NCBI GenBank assembly: GCA_902463265.1
Contig: CABQEV010000002.1
Location: 124,001-188,000, forward strand
DNA: 64,000 nt
DNA from: UMGS1889 sp900556055
Lineage (GTDB): Bacteria; Bacillota; Clostridia; Oscillospirales; Ruminococcaceae
Reading direction: 5' to 3'
Below, piece after piece: positions 16,898 to 25,773 of the stretch. The notes beneath the pieces were generated by a model that was not told the DNA's origin, did not search any database, and worked only from the letters and a program-made list of their open reading frames with translations. The translations under genes and the position numbers were made by a program. Every line of letters starts with the position of its first letter. Position 1 is the stretch's first letter.

Positions 16898-18235
16898 ATG
16901 GATCAGACTTATATGAAAGATGAAAAAATACTTCCGCTTATCACTAAAATGTCGCTCCCGATGGTCATTTCAATGCTTGTGAATTCAATGTACAATATTG
17001 TGGACAGCTTCTTTGTTGCAAAGATAAGCGAGGACGCAATGACCGCGCTGTCGCTGGTGTTCCCGATCCAGAATCTGATAAATTCGGCGATGATCGGCTT
17101 CGGAATAGGCGTAAATGCGGCGATATCATATTTTCTCGGAGCAGGAAATAAGGAAGAAGCGGAGCGTTCCGCGAGTCAGGGAATTATGCTTTCAACATTC
17201 CACGGGATATTTCTGACAGTTGTCTGCATATTCGGAATGAAATATTTCCTGCGGCTTTTTACCGCCGATGCCGTTCTTATCGGACTCGGAACGAGCTATT
17301 CGGACATTGCATTCGCATTCTCGGGAGTGATAGCGTGGCAGCTGGTATTCGAGAAAACATTTCAGGCTGTCGGACGCATGACGGCGACGATGATATGCAT
17401 GCTGGCAGGCTTTGTGACTAACATCGTGCTTGACCCCGTGCTGATATTCGGGCTGTGGATCTTCCCCGAAATGGGCATGAGAGGTGCCGCACTTGCAACG
17501 GGAATAGGTCAGACCATAAGCCTTCTGTGCTACATTTTGTTCTGTATATTCTCACCGATACCGATAAAATACAGATGGAGATACATGAAGCCCGAGTGCC
17601 GCATATGCGGAAGGCTGTATGCGGTCGGCATACCTGCGGCACTGAATATGGCACTTCCGTCGCTGCTTATTTCCGTTCTTAATGTCATTCTCGGCGGATT
17701 TTCGCAGAGCTATGTTTTTGTGCTCGGCGTGTATTACAAGCTCCAGACGTTTCTGTATCTGCCTGCAAACGGCGTTGTTCAGGGAATGCGTCCTATTATC
17801 GGATACAATTACGGAGCAAAGAAATTCCGCCGTGTTCGCAGGATATTTTACACCGCTATGGCAATAGTGTGCGGGATAATGGCAGTCGGAACTGTGCTGT
17901 CGCTCGCATTTTCCGAACAGCTGACAGCTATATTCACCGAGAATGCGGATACTGTCACAAAGGGCGGTGAGGCACTCAGGATACTCTGCATCGGATTTAT
18001 TGTATCATCGGTATCCGTAACGGCGACAGGCTCGCTCGAAGGCCTTGGCAAGGGACTTCCGTCGCTTATGATATCACTTTGCAGATATGTGCTGGTTATC
18101 ATACCCGCTGCGCTCGTTCTGAGCAGCATCGCAGGTGCAGTCGGCGTATGGCATGCATTCTGGCTGACAGAGCTTGTAACGGCAGTATTTTCATATGTGT
18201 ATCTTCTTCGGATATTCAAACGCATGGAGCAATAA
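16898..18235 (+). CDS. MATE family multidrug/Na+ efflux transporter
   Basis: A 445-residue membrane protein with twelve predicted hydrophobic segments and MATE signatures: PLITKMSLPMVISMLVNSMY followed by NIVDSFFV, ERSASQGIMLS, and QGMRPIIGYNYGAKKFRRVR in the second half. MATE proteins exchange Na+ or H+ for drugs or metabolites. The ATG at 16898 follows AAGGT; the longer frame runs through the leader terminator hairpin and starts upstream of the likely transcription start, so it is rejected. The leader terminator suggests control by attenuation. Confidence 0.9.
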   Translation: MDQTYMKDEKILPLITKMSLPMVISMLVNSMYNIVDSFFVAKISEDAMTALSLVFPIQNLINSAMIGFGIGVNAAISYFLGAGNKEEAERSASQGIMLSTFHGIFLTVVCIFGMKYFLRLFTADAVLIGLGTSYSDIAFAFSGVIAWQLVFEKTFQAVGRMTATMICMLAGFVTNIVLDPVLIFGLWIFPEMGMRGAALATGIGQTISLLCYILFCIFSPIPIKYRWRYMKPECRICGRLYAVGIPAALNMALPSLLISVLNVILGGFSQSYVFVLGVYYKLQTFLYLPANGVVQGMRPIIGYNYGAKKFRRVRRIFYTAMAIVCGIMAVGTVLSLAFSEQLTAIFTENADTVTKGGEALRILCIGFIVSSVSVTATGSLEGLGKGLPSLMISLCRYVLVIIPAALVLSSIAGAVGVWHAFWLTELVTAVFSYVYLLRIFKRMEQ

Positions 18236-18278
18236 TTATAAAACAAAGAATTTTCTACCTGTTCGCAATGTTTGTCTA

Positions 18279-18307
18279 CTGACATTTCCGATATGATGCG
18301 CTATAAT
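18279..18307 (+). promoter_or_regulatory. Promoter of the GH127 gene
   Basis: CTGACA at 18279-18284, a 17-bp spacer and TATAAT at 18302-18307, located 33 bp upstream of the start codon. Confidence 0.65.
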
Positions 18308-18339
18308 ATATTCAGAAAATATTACGGAGGTCAAAGCTT

Positions 18340-20118
18340 ATGCCGAAAAATATAAACGCACGGAATTCACATCTTCTCCCGGGACTTTTCAAGGAGCGTT
18401 CCGATGTCAACAGGGCTTATCTTATGGAGCTGAAAACGGAAAATCTTGTACAGAATTTTCTGCTTGAAGCAGGTGTCCGCACCGACAGGGACATCACCGA
18501 AATGCATCTTGGCTGGGAATCTCCGACCTGTCAGCTGAGAGGACATTTTCTCGGACACTGGCTCTCTGCCGCATCACTGCTTATCGCGGAAAACGGCGAC
18601 CGTGAACTGAAAGCAAAGCTTGACAATATCATCGACGAGCTTGAACGCTGTCAGAAGCTCAACGGCGGAAGATGGATAGGTTCCATTCCCGAAAAATATT
18701 TTGAGAAGCTCGAAAAGAATGAATATATCTGGTCGCCGCAGTATACGCTGCATAAGACGCTTCTGGGACTTTATCACAGCGCAATGTATGCCGGCAGCGA
18801 TAAGGCGCTCACTATCCTCAGCAATGCCGCTGACTGGTATACAGACTGGACAGAGGACATGGCAAAGAAAAATCCCCACGTCGTTTACAGCGGTGAGGAG
18901 GGCGGAATGCTAGAGGTATGGGCAGGTCTGTATCAGCTGACGGGTGATAAGAGATATTTTACTCTTGCTGAGCGTTATTCACATCCTTCGATCTTCAAAA
19001 AGCTTGCCGATGACGGAGATCCGCTTTCCGACTGTCACGCAAACGCAAGCATTCCGTGGGCGCACGGAGCTGCAAAAATGTATGAGATCACAGGCGATGA
19101 AAAATGGCTGGATCTTGTCAAGCGTTTCTGGAAGTGCGCAGTCCTCGACAGAGAAGCCTTCTGCACAGGCGGTCAGAACTCAGGCGAATTCTGGATCCCT
19201 CCCCATAAGCTCGGAATGTATATCGGCGACCGTACACAGGAGTTCTGCACAGTCTACAACATGGTGCGCCTTGCGGATTATCTTTTCTGCTTCACAGGCG
19301 AAAGCTCATATCTTGATTATATTGAAAAAAATCTCTACAACGGCTTCCTTGCTCAGCAGAATAAATTTACGGGAATGCCCGCATATTTCCTGCCGATGAA
19401 GTCAGGCAGCGCAAAGAAATGGGGAAGCAAGACCAAGGATTTCTGGTGCTGCCACGGCACGACTGTACAGGCACACACTATTTATCCTCAGCTCTGCTGG
19501 TATGAGGACGGCGAACGCCTTATTGCGGCACAGTACATAAATTCCGAGTACAGGCGCAGCGATAATGTCACAGTTACGCAGAGCGTTGACATGAAGTATT
19601 ACAATGACGGCGCATCTTTCGATGAGCATGACGACAGCAGAATGTCAAGATGGTACATAAGGCTGAATGTCAGAGCGGAAAAGCCCGAGAAATTCACTCT
19701 TTCTCTCAGGATTCCCGAGTGGGTAAAGGGCGAACCTGCTGTATATGTAAACGGCGAAGAAATGAAGATATCCGCATCAAACGGATTTGCGGATATTGAA
19801 CGAACATGGGAAAATGACACAATAAATGTGTACTTCCCGGCGGCACTTACAATGTCCTCACTGCCCGATATGCCGAAACTTACGGCATTTTCCGAAGGAC
19901 CTATCGTTCTTGCGGGACTCTGCGAAAAGGACTGCGGCATCTATGTGGAAAACAACGACCCCGAAAGCGCACTTGCAGGCACGATTGAGCATACATACAG
20001 CACGTTCCCGTGGCAGCAGAGCGTTTACCGCACGATAAATCAGCCCGAGAATTTCGAGTTTGTTCCGATCTATGATATAACCGATGAAAAATACACCGTA
20101 TATTTCACAAAGAAATGA
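18340..20118 (+). CDS. GH127-type beta-L-arabinofuranosidase (DUF1680)
   Basis: A 592-residue protein of the GH127/GH146 superfamily. Family landmarks are GHFLGHWLSAASLL, GGRWIGSIPE, YTLHKTLLGL, the pair of residues in QEFCTVYNM that supplies a Glu and a zinc-ligand Cys, and FWCCHGT, which holds the adjacent Cys pair including the catalytic cysteine. All expected zinc and nucleophile residues are therefore present. No signal peptide is seen, so it should cleave imported arabino-oligosaccharides in the cytoplasm. It starts with an ATG after GGAGGTC. A convergent AraC gene begins two bases after its stop and may regulate it. Confidence 0.88.
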   Translation: MPKNINARNSHLLPGLFKERSDVNRAYLMELKTENLVQNFLLEAGVRTDRDITEMHLGWESPTCQLRGHFLGHWLSAASLLIAENGDRELKAKLDNIIDELERCQKLNGGRWIGSIPEKYFEKLEKNEYIWSPQYTLHKTLLGLYHSAMYAGSDKALTILSNAADWYTDWTEDMAKKNPHVVYSGEEGGMLEVWAGLYQLTGDKRYFTLAERYSHPSIFKKLADDGDPLSDCHANASIPWAHGAAKMYEITGDEKWLDLVKRFWKCAVLDREAFCTGGQNSGEFWIPPHKLGMYIGDRTQEFCTVYNMVRLADYLFCFTGESSYLDYIEKNLYNGFLAQQNKFTGMPAYFLPMKSGSAKKWGSKTKDFWCCHGTTVQAHTIYPQLCWYEDGERLIAAQYINSEYRRSDNVTVTQSVDMKYYNDGASFDEHDDSRMSRWYIRLNVRAEKPEKFTLSLRIPEWVKGEPAVYVNGEEMKISASNGFADIERTWENDTINVYFPAALTMSSLPDMPKLTAFSEGPIVLAGLCEKDCGIYVENNDPESALAGTIEHTYSTFPWQQSVYRTINQPENFEFVPIYDITDEKYTVYFTKK

Positions 20119-20120
20119 TA

Positions 20121-20972
20121 TCAGCCGAAATTTTTTCGCTCAAATGAATTTTTATACTGAGTGGGTGTCATGCCCTCCAGTTCTTTGAATACCTTCATAA
20201 AATATTTTTCGTCAGAGAAGCCGCAGGAATATGCGGCTTCTTTTATTGTCACGCCATAGTTCGGCAGGAGATTTTTTGCGGTATTTATCCTCAGACGATT
20301 TGTGTATCGGACGATCGAAATGCCCATGCTGCGCTTGAAAACCGATGACAGATAATCAGCACGATAACCGAGAGCGTCCGCAAGCTCGGAAACATCGAAC
20401 GGCATATAACAGTGATCCCTGATCCATTCTCTTGCCGAAATGACGAGCGGCGGAAGTGTCAGGCTGCTGTCACGGCTCCGCAGATGCTCCTGCGAAAGCT
20501 CCATAAGCAGCAGGCTCAGCGTGTAATCCGACATGGTTTTTGTGTATTTATCCTCTTCAAGCGAGATATCTATCAGCCGATGAAACAGCTGCGCAGTTAT
20601 TCCCGATGAAAAGACAGCCGATGCTTCGGGCAGAAGATATGTATATTCAGCACTGCCGTCATCTGCCTCTTCAAAGCCGCAGTCAGATCTGAAATGCGTC
20701 CATAAATATGATAATCTTCCGTCTGACGGGCGGTGACCGAAATGCTCTTCTCCCGCAGGCAGGAGGATATACTGTCCCGCCGAAAGAGTGTGTTCGGCAT
20801 TGTCCGCTGTGATATAAAGAGTGCCTTCTGTTATCATTATAAGCACATTTTCGTCAAATCGGCGGCGATGATGCAAAAATCCCGATGGACTGATGAGCTG
20901 TCCGCAGACCGAAAAGGAAAGCGGCGACTTGGTCATGCAGCCAAGCATTCTGTTATGTGTTTTCTCCGACAT
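20121..20972 (-). CDS. AraC family transcriptional regulator
   Basis: A 283-residue regulator with an N-terminal cupin-like sensor domain (residues about 15-130, including SAGQYILLPAGEEHFGHRP) and a C-terminal double helix-turn-helix with the family signature EAAYSCGFSDEKYFMKVFKE then GMTPTQYK. It starts with an ATG after GGAGG. It is convergent with, and nearly abuts, the GH127 gene, so control of arabinoside use is plausible but not demonstrated. Confidence 0.9.
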   Translation of the reverse strand: MSEKTHNRMLGCMTKSPLSFSVCGQLISPSGFLHHRRRFDENVLIMITEGTLYITADNAEHTLSAGQYILLPAGEEHFGHRPSDGRLSYLWTHFRSDCGFEEADDGSAEYTYLLPEASAVFSSGITAQLFHRLIDISLEEDKYTKTMSDYTLSLLLMELSQEHLRSRDSSLTLPPLVISAREWIRDHCYMPFDVSELADALGYRADYLSSVFKRSMGISIVRYTNRLRINTAKNLLPNYGVTIKEAAYSCGFSDEKYFMKVFKELEGMTPTQYKNSFERKNFG

Positions 20973-21037
20973 AATATCCTCCGCAAGTATTTTTTTCTAT
21001 TATAGCATATAACGCCGCCGCATTCAACAAAAATCAA

Positions 21038-21071
21038 GCCGCATATGACAATGAAAATCATCATATGCGGC
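21038..21071. terminator. Hairpin terminator downstream of eutC
   Basis: An 11-bp perfect stem (GCCGCATATGA at 21038-21048 with TCATATGCGGC at 21061-21071) lies between the end of eutC and the start of the AraC gene. On the eut strand it is followed by TTGATTTTTG. Confidence 0.7.
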
Positions 21072-21092
21072 TTTTGCAATATTCTGCGGGAT

Positions 21093-21881
21093 TTAAGTAA
21101 GCTTCAATTCAACTCCGCTCTTTTTCTGCTTCAGTATCTCAAGCATAAGCTCGGCGATATGCGCCGCTGCCTCAACGGGCGGGATACCGTGGCGGCTGAT
21201 GTTTGAAACTACGGTATATTCCGATTCCTGCATATCGGGACGGGCATTGTAAGCCATGTAAGCCGACATGCTTTCCGCTGTCAGAAGTCCGGGACGCTCG
21301 CCGATAAGCACGCAGGTGAGCTTTGAATTCAGCAGGGGAGCGATAGTTCTTGCCGTATTTACACGGCAGTATCTCACGAAAAAGGGAGTTCCGACAGTTA
21401 CCCCCTCCGCTTCAAGCTCCTTTGTGACAGCAGGCAGAATATCGGGAACATTTGCACCTACGCTCGGCGCACAAAGTCCGTCACCGACATATATCTGGAC
21501 ATCGACATCGTGCCTGCATCGTTCGGAGATGAGCTTCTGAGTTTCCTCGTCAAACAGCCTGCCGAGGTCGGGACGTGTCAGCATCATATGCTTGTTTTCG
21601 CATTTGGTGCGCACCTCAAAGAGCCCCAATTCCTTGACAAGCCCGCTGTCAACTTCGGCAAATACGGCATCCGCAGCCGCCGCCTGATCCGCACGGAACC
21701 TGAGATATGAAGCTGTCGGATAGCGTGCGCCGCAGTGTCCCATGCCTATCCTGGCGGGCGTTTTTTCTTTCAGCAGCTGCATCTGCTTCGGATCCTCGGG
21801 AGAACTCAGCAGACAGAACTCCTGCATTTTTATCGCAGTTATATCGTTATGTTCATAGTCGAAAAAGGAATTGAAATTCAT
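21093..21881 (-). CDS. eutC: Ethanolamine ammonia-lyase small subunit EutC
   Basis: A 262-residue protein with EutC signatures: TPARIGMGHCGARYPTASYL, ADQAAAADAVF, VQIYVGDGLCAPSVGANV, VLIGERPGLLTAESMSAYM, and the C-terminal NISRHGIPPVEAAAHIAELM. It forms the adenosylcobalamin-dependent lyase with EutB, splitting ethanolamine to acetaldehyde and ammonia. The ATG at 21881 overlaps the eutB stop as ATGA and follows GAGGGGGCG; the longer frame lies inside eutB. Normal family length. Confidence 0.97.
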   Translation of the reverse strand: MNFNSFFDYEHNDITAIKMQEFCLLSSPEDPKQMQLLKEKTPARIGMGHCGARYPTASYLRFRADQAAAADAVFAEVDSGLVKELGLFEVRTKCENKHMMLTRPDLGRLFDEETQKLISERCRHDVDVQIYVGDGLCAPSVGANVPDILPAVTKELEAEGVTVGTPFFVRYCRVNTARTIAPLLNSKLTCVLIGERPGLLTAESMSAYMAYNARPDMQESEYTVVSNISRHGIPPVEAAAHIAELMLEILKQKKSGVELKLT

Positions 21882-23257
21882 ATGATCGCCCCCTCGCCAA
21901 ATATGGTCGGATCTCCCGCACGGTCGGTGTATCTGCCGTTTTCGTCGATTATGCCCCACTTCATCATCCACTTTTCAAACTCGGGATTTGGTTTCAGACC
22001 GAGTATCTCACGTGCTGCGAATACGTCATGATGCCCTGTCGTCTGATACATGAGCATGATATCATCTCCGTGCGGGATAGCCATGACATAGTTTACGCCC
22101 GCAGCACCGAGCATCACGAGCAGGTTATCCATTGCACTCTGATCGCAGGTGTTGTGGTTCGTGTAGCATACATCGCAGCCCATAGGCAGACCGTGGACGT
22201 GTCCGCAGAAATTGTCCTCCAGACCCGCACGCAGTATCTGATCGCTTCCGTAGAGATATTCGGGACCGATAAAGCCGACGACCGTGTTCACGAGAAACGG
22301 CGAATAGTGACGTGCAAGTCCGTAGCAGCGTGATTCCATCGTCTGCTGATCCCAGCCGTTGTGACCGTCCGAGGAAAGCTCCGATGCCTGTCCTGTTTCG
22401 AAATACATATAGTTCGGACCTGTTCCCGTGCCGTCCGTCCTCATCAGTTCGTTTGCTTCTTCAAGCATTCCGACCGTCACACCGAAAGCGTCCATTGACT
22501 TTTCGGAGCCTGCTATCGACTGGAAGCAGAGATCGGCGGGTGCGCCTCTGCGGATAGCTTCCATCTGCGTCGTTACATGGGAAAGAACGCAGTTCTGCGT
22601 CGGTATTTCGTATTTGTTCATAACGTCCTTGAAAAGTCGGAGTATCTCGCCTGTCGAATCAGCTGAATCCGTTGCGGGATTAAGCCCGATAACAGCATCG
22701 CCCATGCCGTAGGAAAGTCCCTCGAGCAGAGATGCGGCAACTCCTTTCGGATCATCTGTCGGGTGATTTGGCTGAAGACGTGAACACATAGTTCCGGGAA
22801 GACCTACCGATGTGTTGCAGTGGGTCACAATGTCGATCTTTTTCGCAGCATACATAAGGTCGAGATTGCCCATCAGCTTGCATACGGCGGCTATGACCTC
22901 GCTTGTCATGCCCCGTCCCGTACGGAGTATCATATCTCCCGTTGTTGCACTGTCGAGCATCCATTCACGAAGCTCGGCGATAGTCATGCCCTTGATCTCA
23001 TTGTATATCGGGATATTCAGATCGTCCTGGATTATCCTTGTGACCGAATCAAGCTCATAAGGCACGGCGGGATTTTCCCTTATCTCATGTACAGTCATGT
23101 TTGCAAGCGCCATTTTTGCGGCAATGCGTTCCTTTGCATCCTCTGCGGCTATCCCTGCAAGACAGTCGCCGGATTTCAGCTCGTTTGCCTTTGCCATAAC
23201 CTCACGGACACTGCCGAATTCGTATGTCCGTCCGTACAGTCTGACTTTGTATGCCAT
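21878..23257 (-). CDS. eutB: Ethanolamine ammonia-lyase large subunit EutB
   Basis: A 459-residue TIM-barrel catalytic subunit. Recognisable stretches are GDCLAGIAAEDAKERIAAKM, TVGLPGT-like SVGLPGTMCSRLQPNHPTDD, GDAVIGLNPATDS, YFETGQASELSSDGHNGWDQ and GCDVCYTNHNTCDQSAMDNL. It binds adenosylcobalamin and ethanolamine. It lies four bases after eutA and overlaps eutC by four bases, so the three are one operon. No microcompartment shell genes, EutE or EutT are present nearby, which is unusual for gut ethanolamine users. Confidence 0.97.
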   Translation of the reverse strand: MAYKVRLYGRTYEFGSVREVMAKANELKSGDCLAGIAAEDAKERIAAKMALANMTVHEIRENPAVPYELDSVTRIIQDDLNIPIYNEIKGMTIAELREWMLDSATTGDMILRTGRGMTSEVIAAVCKLMGNLDLMYAAKKIDIVTHCNTSVGLPGTMCSRLQPNHPTDDPKGVAASLLEGLSYGMGDAVIGLNPATDSADSTGEILRLFKDVMNKYEIPTQNCVLSHVTTQMEAIRRGAPADLCFQSIAGSEKSMDAFGVTVGMLEEANELMRTDGTGTGPNYMYFETGQASELSSDGHNGWDQQTMESRCYGLARHYSPFLVNTVVGFIGPEYLYGSDQILRAGLEDNFCGHVHGLPMGCDVCYTNHNTCDQSAMDNLLVMLGAAGVNYVMAIPHGDDIMLMYQTTGHHDVFAAREILGLKPNPEFEKWMMKWGIIDENGRYTDRAGDPTIFGEGAII

Positions 23258-23261
23258 AAAA

Positions 23262-24683
23262 TCACCCCATTGAAAATATCAGTGTTTTAACGATAACAGG
23301 CAGCACCTTGCCGTGTGCGAGCGGCTCGCCGATGTCGATGAAATCGCCGTCCGAACAGGATATCCCATCAATGCAGACAAATCCGCAGCTGCCTTTTATG
23401 CGCCGCTTCAGAGCCTGACCGAGTGCCTTTCCCGTGTCAGCTTCCATCACGAGGATAAGCGGCTTTCCCTCGGAGATATACTCATGTGCGCCATCAAAGA
23501 AAGCATCTGCCATAGCTTCGATCTGCGCAAATGACGGGCAGGGGATACCCTTGAAGGTGAGAGCCGTAAGCGGTGCTTCATATCGTGACAGTGCTTCGCT
23601 GACCTGCTCGGCAAGCATCGGAAGATCGTCCGCGGAATCAAGCTTCAATCCCGCAGCGGGGATATTTTTTATCGGCAGGGAACAGCCTTTGTATTCTATC
23701 GTGCTGCCCGAGACTTCCATGCTGAAATTTCCCGCACCTATGACTGTCGCACGGATAGTTTCCGCCGAGCTTTCTGTCATAAACGGGGTAAGCAGCGGCG
23801 AACGGCTGACAGCTTCGCCCAGAAAAACGCCGATGTCTCCATAGCGGAATTTATCCCCGCCTCCGTTCATACAGTCGGCAACGCCGCCCGAAAATGTGAT
23901 GATCTCAGGTGATATCCCTTTTGTCAGACCATGATTTGTTATCATAAGATCAAGCCTTTTATCGGGATCTCTCAGACCTGCCGCCTGTTCTATCACTTCC
24001 GTCATTTCCGATGCTATGATATCCGCCGATGCTTCGTCAAGAATATCCCCGACATTCAGAATAATATTTTTCATTTGCATAAGCCTGCCGAGTTTTTGCG
24101 AAATATAGGTTATCCTATGCTCACTGTTCACCTTTATGAGCCGTCCGCCTATGTCAAGACATGCGGTATCGGCAGGCACGCCATTGCGGAAAACACAGAT
24201 GTTTGTTGTTCCTCCGCCGATGTCGAAATTTGCAGTGATTTCCCCTGTCTCGGCAGACAGCTCCGCAGCACCCGAACCCTTTCCCGCAAGGACGGATTCA
24301 AGGTCGGGACCTGCCGCAGCGACCACGAAGCTTCCCGCAAATTCCGAAAGTGCCGCAGCAACGGCAGATGCATTCCGCTTCCGTGATGTTTCTCCCGTGA
24401 TGATGACAGCGCCCGTTGAAATGTCCTCGGGTGAGATGCCCGATCTGCGGTATTCTTCCGAAACTATCGCCTTGACTCCGCTGCTGTCTATCTCATTTTC
24501 CGAGAGAAGCGGAGTGAACATTATGCCGCTCTCGTAGATGATCTCCTTGTCGGTTATTTCGATCTTTGGCACACTTCCGAAGCCGCCGGTGTTTCTGACT
24601 GTCATGCGGCTGAATATCACCTGGGTTGTGGACGTGCCGACATCAATGCCCGCACTCAGTATTTTTTCTTCCACGCTCTTCAC
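23262..24683 (-). CDS. eutA: Ethanolamine ammonia-lyase reactivating factor EutA
   Basis: A 473-residue ASKHA-fold ATPase with ILSAGIDVGTSTTQVIFSRM at the N terminus and NFDIGGGTTNICVFRNG in the middle, both phosphate-binding motifs. EutA reactivates the lyase by exchanging damaged cobalamin. The start is a GTG at 24683; the GTG at 24674 is better spaced from AAAGGGCGG and is a real alternative. It is the first gene of eutABC, driven by the promoter at 24759-24787 whose spacer holds the TTGGCACCAA operator. Confidence 0.95.
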   Translation of the reverse strand: MKSVEEKILSAGIDVGTSTTQVIFSRMTVRNTGGFGSVPKIEITDKEIIYESGIMFTPLLSENEIDSSGVKAIVSEEYRRSGISPEDISTGAVIITGETSRKRNASAVAAALSEFAGSFVVAAAGPDLESVLAGKGSGAAELSAETGEITANFDIGGGTTNICVFRNGVPADTACLDIGGRLIKVNSEHRITYISQKLGRLMQMKNIILNVGDILDEASADIIASEMTEVIEQAAGLRDPDKRLDLMITNHGLTKGISPEIITFSGGVADCMNGGGDKFRYGDIGVFLGEAVSRSPLLTPFMTESSAETIRATVIGAGNFSMEVSGSTIEYKGCSLPIKNIPAAGLKLDSADDLPMLAEQVSEALSRYEAPLTALTFKGIPCPSFAQIEAMADAFFDGAHEYISEGKPLILVMEADTGKALGQALKRRIKGSCGFVCIDGISCSDGDFIDIGEPLAHGKVLPVIVKTLIFSMG

Positions 24684-24758
24684 CGCCCTTTAAAAAAATG
24701 GCAGCCGATGACGCTGTAAAACAACGCCATTGCTGCCAAGTTTGTTTGTTTTTATATG

Positions 24759-24787
24759 ATTATATCTTGGTGCCAACATAATGTCAA
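24759..24787 (-). promoter_or_regulatory. Promoter of eutABC with operator TTGGCACCAA in the spacer
   Basis: On the minus strand TTGACA (24787-24782), a 17-bp spacer and TATAAT (24764-24759) form an ideal promoter. The spacer contains TTGGCACCAA (24776-24767), beginning 11 bases after the first base of the -35 box. The same motif sits at the same register in the promoters at 25693 and 27137. A one-mismatch copy (TTGGCAGCAA, 24739-24730) lies 37 bp further downstream. Confidence 0.85.
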
Positions 24788-25650
24788 GATATTTTTTCAC
24801 TGAAATACGAAAGCAGCACTATTCCCGCAAATATCATGACCGATCCCGCTATCTTGGACGCAGGCAGACTTTCTTTCAGCTTTGCCGCAGAGTAAACGGC
24901 AACGAATATCACCGACATTTCCCTGACTGCGGATACATAGCTTGCTCCCGCATGCTTCATAGCCGTCAGCACAAGAAAATATGCCGCAAATGTCAGAAGT
25001 GAAACGGCAGCTATCCTGAATTTGCCGCATTTTATCTCTTCCGATAATCTGCCGCGCTTTATTATCATTGGCGCAAGTAGAACGGCGGGAATGACTGCTA
25101 TCACCCAGTATATCATAAGCGGATCGCAGTATCCGACGGAACGGCTGTCGCTTAGCGTGTAGGCGGCAACGATAAGACCGTTCAGGAGCGCAAGGCGTGT
25201 CTGCGGGACTTTTGCAAGCGTCTTTATCGGGGCGGCGAATTCCTCTGCTGAGAATTTTTTCATATTCACGGTATATATCCCTGCGAATATTATCAGGACT
25301 GACAGAAATACAGGCAGAGTGATGTTTTCTGTTCCCATGAGTGCCGAAAACAGGCATACAAACACGGGCGCACTTCCTCTTGTCAGCGGATATACTACCG
25401 ATATCTCGCCGATAGAATATGTCTTTGCGAGCAGAAAATAATATGCCGCCTGCATGATCCCCGATATTGCAAGGAAGATGTATCCTTCGGGCTTCGGGGC
25501 AGGGCAGAAAAGCAGAACCGGCACCGTCATCACAGCAGCTGCGAACACTATCTGACACCACAGAAATGTCAGTTTGTCCTTTGCGCCCTTTGCGATAATG
25601 TTCCAGCCTGCATGGCAGACAGCCGATGCTATAAGCAGCAGTGCGATCAT
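24784..25650 (-). CDS. EamA/DMT family transporter
   Basis: A 288-residue membrane protein with ten hydrophobic segments in two similar halves, typical of the drug/metabolite transporter family; VYPLTRGSAPVFVCLFSALM is the conserved family segment. The ATG at 25650 is preferred because AAAGGAG lies nine bases upstream of it but abuts the first in-frame ATG. It sits between eutABC and the divergent phnW gene. Its place suggests export of a product such as alanine or import of an amine, but the substrate cannot be inferred from sequence. Confidence 0.85.
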   Translation of the reverse strand: MIALLLIASAVCHAGWNIIAKGAKDKLTFLWCQIVFAAAVMTVPVLLFCPAPKPEGYIFLAISGIMQAAYYFLLAKTYSIGEISVVYPLTRGSAPVFVCLFSALMGTENITLPVFLSVLIIFAGIYTVNMKKFSAEEFAAPIKTLAKVPQTRLALLNGLIVAAYTLSDSRSVGYCDPLMIYWVIAVIPAVLLAPMIIKRGRLSEEIKCGKFRIAAVSLLTFAAYFLVLTAMKHAGASYVSAVREMSVIFVAVYSAAKLKESLPASKIAGSVMIFAGIVLLSYFSEKIS

Positions 25651-25692
25651 TTTGATCATCTCCTTTGATCTGATGATATCACAAATTTGCTA

Positions 25693-25721
25693 TTGACACA
25701 ATGTTGGCACCATGTTACCAT
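25693..25721 (+). promoter_or_regulatory. Promoter of phnW with operator TTGGCACCAT in the spacer
   Basis: TTGACA at 25693-25698, a 17-bp spacer and a weak -10 TACCAT at 25716-25721. TTGGCACCAT occupies 25704-25713, 11 bases from the start of the -35 box, matching the eutABC and phnT-like promoters. The site is also about 50 bp upstream of the divergent EamA gene and could control it too. Confidence 0.78.
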
Positions 25722-25773
25722 AAGCTCGTCAAATGAAAACCGCTGAGGCACATACGAAAAGGAGCTGTTTATT

